A program made the translations under genes and the position numbers. A DNA stretch of 64,000 nt, from contig JACATO010000687.1 in assembly GCA_018389105.1 (NCBI GenBank), positions 503,501 to 567,500 of the forward strand, given 5' to 3'. Below the pieces are notes generated by a model. The model made no database searches. It was given only the letters and a program-made list of their open reading frames with translations, and was not told where the DNA came from. Below are positions 60,170-64,000 of the stretch, piece after piece. The DNA is from Nautilus pompilius. Lineage: Eukaryota; Mollusca; Cephalopoda; Nautilida; Nautilidae. Positions within the stretch are counted from its first letter, which is position 1. Each line of letters begins with the position of its first letter.

Positions 60170-61470
60170 GACAAATGCACTTTTTGCCTTTCATTTTCTT
60201 GGTCTATGACCTGTTGATTTAGCTCTGCTACAATGTCAGAAATGTAATGTAATTGTCACTTGAATGTGATGAAATCAGATCCTTGTTCACTTTGTCTCCT
60301 TATAGCTTGTTTACAATGCTAAGTCAATCTGTCAATACAATGAGTTTTGTCAGATGATTTACTGCAACAATAAGACTTCATATCGTTGCTGAACATGAAG
60401 TCTATTAATCAAAGTAAGTTCCATTACAATCAATACACTTCTGCCAATGAGTTACAAGTGCATTTAGACCATTTTGAAAAAAAAATCTGGATTTCTGGAG
60501 TCGATAAAGTGTTGAAAGCCAGTTTCAGTTGTTGCTTGGTTGGAGAAGGATTTCATATGGAGGAAGCTGTCAAGGTGTTTGAAAAGGTGGTAGTCTGTGG
60601 GAGAAAGGTCTGGTTAATAGGCTGGGTGAGGAAGAACGTTGTATCCCAACTTGTTCAGTTTCTGAAGAGTTACTTTTGCAACATGAGGATAAGCATTGTC
60701 ATGGAGCAGGATTGGGACTCTTTGATTCACCAATGCCAGCTGTCAATGGGAGAGTTTCTGATGAAGAATGTTTAATTCATGACAGTACCTTTCAGCTGTG
60801 ATCATCAGTTGCAACTGTTGTTTTTCATCACATGTAATGATTCAGTCAAGAAATGGGTCATTTTTGTTTCTTATGAAAAGCGAAGAGCAGTTCTCCAATC
60901 GATGATTTTTTTGTTGTTCATTCAACTCATGAGGCACCCACTTGTCAAGCTTTTTCACCTGGCTGATTGTGTCAAGATGCCGGGAAACAGTTGCAGTTCT
61001 TACATGAAGCTCTGCAGCAATTTCTCGCACTGTTTTACTTGGATCTGCTTCAACTGAGGCTTTCAGCCAGTCATCGTCACAGCTGCAAGGATGTCCGCTA
61101 TGTTCCTTATCTTCACGGCTCATATCTTCTGATTGAAATTTTGCAAACCATCGTTTTACTGTGCACTCATTTACTGTGTCCTCACTCCATGCTTGCTTAA
61201 TGTTACGAGTTACCTCGGTCAATTTGTGACCTAGTTTGAACTCGTGAAGCAAAATGACATGAAAATCTTTTCCATCCTTGCTTCATTCAGAATCCTAAAG
61301 CAAATATTCATTTTATAATTTTTGAAAAGGTAGGTTTTGCATAATGTATGCCAAAGCACAAGCTACAAAACAATGTATAACTTATCTACATTCACCTTCA
61401 CAAGTTTGCAAAAAAGGTGAACCCAAATGAACATAATATAAAAACTAACAAAACTTTTGTAATGACCTAA
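60170..61470 (-). mobile_element. mariner (Hsmar1/SETMAR-like family) with internal deletion
   Basis: An intact 136-codon - strand frame (61252-60842) reads MLHEFKLGHKLTEVTRNIKQ..., KRWFAKFQSEDMSREDKEHS, SVEADPSKTVREIAAEL and KLDKWVPHELNEQQKNHRLE, the DNA-binding half of an Hsmar1/SETMAR-type mariner transposase. Further on: ITCDEK, then directly MITAERYCHELN, LVNQRVPILLHDNAYPHVAK, YNVLPHPAY and DLSPTDYHLFKHLDSF. About sixty codons expected between CDEK and TAEKY are missing. The right end TTAGGTCATTACAAAAGTTT (complement, ends 61470) looks like a mariner terminus. The left end near 60170 is a guess. Confidence 0.85.
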
Positions 61471-61499
61471 CACAATACAGCAACCCCCCCCAATTTTTT

Positions 61500-63660
61500 G
61501 GCCTTTCTAGCTGTTCAGTGTATGGGATCAAGGTCATCCATTTGTCAAAGATAACTCCTAGGTAAATTATAGCAATTGCCTTCATTATCAACTGCCTTTT
61601 TATTCCAGATGACATTGCTCTTAGTCAGTTTGGGTTCTTACTTCCATCATCTAGCATGTCTTGTCTAGTTGTATCACCATATGGTTCAACACTATTAACA
61701 ACTACGGTTTGCCATTGGCTTTTTGCAGTCTCTTTTGGGTCTGAATCGAGACTGCTGCTATGCTCTCAATTATGTTATTAACATATGTGTACAACTATGC
61801 TTCTGTTCTCTGTAGTATCAGTAGAAATATCAGCTGTGTACACAATGAAAAGTATTAGACTGAGTGAGCAGCCTTTTGAAAGCTCAGAGCTAACTTCAAA
61901 GATGAGTAAGTTCCAGTTACCAAACTGTATCTGGCATAATCCTTTCCCAAATAGTGCTAATAACTTATCAGTACAATTGATAACCTTAGGGCTCTGAATT
62001 TCCTACACAGAATACTGATATCTACTTTCCTGTTCTAGGTAAAATAGGACTATTGCACTTGGTTTACTTATCTGCATGTTCTGCTTGATGTTGTGAACCA
62101 CTGTCTACATTAGATATAGTAAAATTTTTTTGGCCATGTCCTACCAATCACTTGTGGCAAACATCTTACTCTCAGGATCTTAGGCTATAATTTTCTCTCC
62201 CGATATGACATATTTGCTATTGTTATTATCTATTATTACCCTATCAGTACTATTTGGTTCTTAAAGGGTTTAAGAAGTATGGCCATTTTGCAGTCACTAC
62301 AATCCACCCCCATTTAGGCTGCTAAGCTTTTCTTCTCTCCAGCATATTTTCTCTATACATGAGTAGCATACCTATCCAAGCAGGCGCAGTGTCTGTTTTG
62401 ATGTTATTGAAAATGACTTCCAACTCCCTCAAAGTTATTGGCAGTTTTTGATTTACTTATCTACTATTCCCATGTAGCCTTTGCTGGCACATTACAGTCT
62501 TGTTGTAGCTTAAGCATCATTTCAGAAATGTTTCTACCTTTTCTGCACCTGTTATCAACTTCTTGGCACCTCCAAGCAACATACGAAAGAATTTATCCCA
62601 TATTTTGTATCTGGCTTTCAGTGGCTATACTAACTGCCTATTTTTTGATGGATTGCTTTCTCATTCTGACCATCTCTTTCCATGGTTATTCCTAACTGCT
62701 CTTAGCTTATCTTTCCCTGCTATCTCTTATTCTGTTGTCCTCCACTTTGGCTTCTTCAAGTGGATGCTATTGCTGATTATTCTTCTTTCTGCTATACTAG
62801 AAATCTTCACTGTGTATTGCTTGTGGCCACTGTGAAATTTTAGTCAAGACTAAGGCAATGATCAGTGTCCATCAATAACAAAAGCTTCCATTTTTTATCC
62901 ATCACCATTGCCTGAGGGGGGAGGGTGGCAAGATAAGGTTAATGCATGCATCTAAATGTCTTGCTCTCTCAACTATCCTGGTTAGCTTATCATTGTTAAT
63001 GAGCACAATATACAATAAAGACCATCCAGGCATATAGATGTTTATTCAGTGTATTTCTTCTCTCACAACATTCTAACCTCTCTTTCAAAATGGTTAGTAG
63101 CTACATTTGGCATTACTGTCTTCTGATGAAGGTGAGAAATATGTAGTTTTTTTATATCTTTAGTTGCTTTATCAAGAAATCTTCCATTTACAGCATTTTG
63201 ATGGAAATTCTGCTTTGTTTGTGACTTATTGAATTCCAAGATGTAAATCTTGTAGCTAATTTCTTTATTTTCTTCCTTTTTTCAAATTATCTTTTCACTC
63301 TTTCCTGCTAACTAAGCTAACAGGTTCAGCAACTGCACTCATGTTGCACTTGTTAGAAGTTGCAAGCCTATGGTTTTATGCCACGGTGATGATGCAGGCT
63401 CAAACACCACCCACAATGTACTAATTTAGTTATCAATGACTTAGAGCTGCTAGGCTTAAGTGTTAACTCACTCTGGGACTGTAGTTATTCTTCTTACTGC
63501 CAACAGTAAATTCATGGCCTCCTCCTTGGTAGCCATTATAATGCTCACTCTGTCTTTTGGCCTTAGAGCCCTTTGCTTTCCTCTGCTAAAGGCTGCAGCA
63601 GCTATCACAGCTTCACTATCAATGGATATACTTGGAATTATTTCATTATAACCCATCACA
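61500..63660 (-). mobile_element. Decayed non-LTR (LINE) retrotransposon
   Basis: The - strand carries, in element order: ILTRIVERARHLDACINLIL-like and TDHCLSLD at about 62980-62850, resembling the end of an apurinic-type endonuclease (DLIL...SDHxxL); VIFNNIKTDTAPAWIGMLL near 62430-62360, like the reverse transcriptase lead LxxxKxxKAPGxDGI; and SKGCSLSLILFIVYTADIST at about 61890-61830, like the RT block GxxQGSxLSPxLFxxYxxDL. The YADD site is degraded. Frameshifts and stops are everywhere. The family (Jockey/CR1/RTE type) cannot be settled by eye. A - strand frame at 63659-63468 may belong to it. Confidence 0.6.
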
Positions 63661-64000
63661 ATTAATAACCATACATCCTAAAGAGAGACCTTGCTGTTTG
63701 ATGCACAACTGCTGGTAATAAGTAGGAACTTGGAACACTTTTTTATGTTAACCAATTTATTTAATGATAAAACACGTGCTGAAAGAAAAGTTTAAAAATA
63801 AATAAATAAATATATATATATGGGGAATCCAACAAAATTTTAAAATCTAATTTTTATGGAGAAAAGGAGTTGAACATACATTTTTCCTACTACTTTCTTT
63901 ATCAAATGTTGCTAAAACATACATTTGAGAGTATGGTCTCAAAAATCTGAATTTATTTTTTAAAAAAGTTTATCCACATTACCTGCTGCCTTAAATTTTA
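63661..64000. other. Window end, nothing recognised
   Basis: AT-rich sequence with a short TA run at about 63810-63820. No exon of the DIDO1/PHF3-like gene could be recognised here, although its missing 5' exon(s) must lie in 60063-64000 or beyond. Confidence 0.5.

Noticed and set aside
60386-60775. 129-codon + strand open frame
   Set aside because: It is antisense to the C-terminal half of the mariner transposase, which reads as a known family on the - strand.
1-64000. A prokaryotic-type defence system, operon or CRISPR array
   Set aside because: The window is animal nuclear DNA with spliced genes. There are no direct-repeat/spacer arrays and no clustered co-directional genes.

Overview
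This is an animal nuclear genome window. It is strongly AT-rich, its genes are split by GT-AG introns of roughly 0.1 to 9 kb, and it contains a tRNA-derived SINE and many decayed transposons. There are no operons, no prokaryotic signals and no CRISPR. A protostome is likely. A degenerate copy of a dispersed protein family that I know mainly from arthropods (aphids, chelicerates), lying at 12.0-13.5 kb, makes an arthropod, perhaps a chelicerate, my best guess. That assignment is inference and not secure.

Two conserved genes lie tail to tail. On the + strand, positions 417-7804 hold seven exons encoding the last 224 residues of a SMARCD/BAF60 subunit of SWI/SNF chromatin remodellers (SWIB domain plus C-terminal region). 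Its 5' part lies outside the window. On the - strand, positions 60062-18446 hold sixteen exons, at least 2,179 codons, of a DIDO1/PHF3-family transcription regulator. It has a PHD finger, a Cys-rich knuckle, a TFIIS central (TFS2M) domain, a CxxC knuckle, a SPOC domain and a very long, disordered last exon ending in an Arg/Gly-rich tail. Its N-terminus lies beyond position 64000 or in an exon I could not see. All exon junctions were phased by hand and keep one open frame. Both proteins act in the nucleus on chromatin or RNA polymerase II.

The remaining sequence is introns and the 10.6 kb between the two stop codons. Transposon remnants there include: a hAT with a perfect 8-bp target duplication just after a SMARCD splice donor (1452-3876); the dispersed unknown family (11990-13520); a Tc1 (14560-15300); a SINE with an 11-bp target duplication (23125-23386); a mariner with both ends (24145-25455); another Tc1 (26870-27420); a MULE (27640-28080); a piggyBac and a short deletion derivative of it, each bounded by TTAA (30593-32458, 33803-34445); a GIY-YIG fragment (35950-36700); a Helitron helicase end (38720-38990); two Tc1 elements in one intron (46918-48468, 48530-49650); and, further upstream, mariner-like elements (54930-56150, about 60170-61470) and a non-LTR retrotransposon (61500-63660). 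None encodes an intact transposase or reverse transcriptase.

I found no new multigene system. The most interesting points are these: a PHD finger lacking the aromatic residues of its vertebrate relatives; recurrent D-x-D-x-R motifs and a 17-residue charged tandem repeat in the last exon; a splice acceptor whose tract is made of a TTA microsatellite; the hAT insertion right beside a splice donor; and the multicopy protein family of unknown function.
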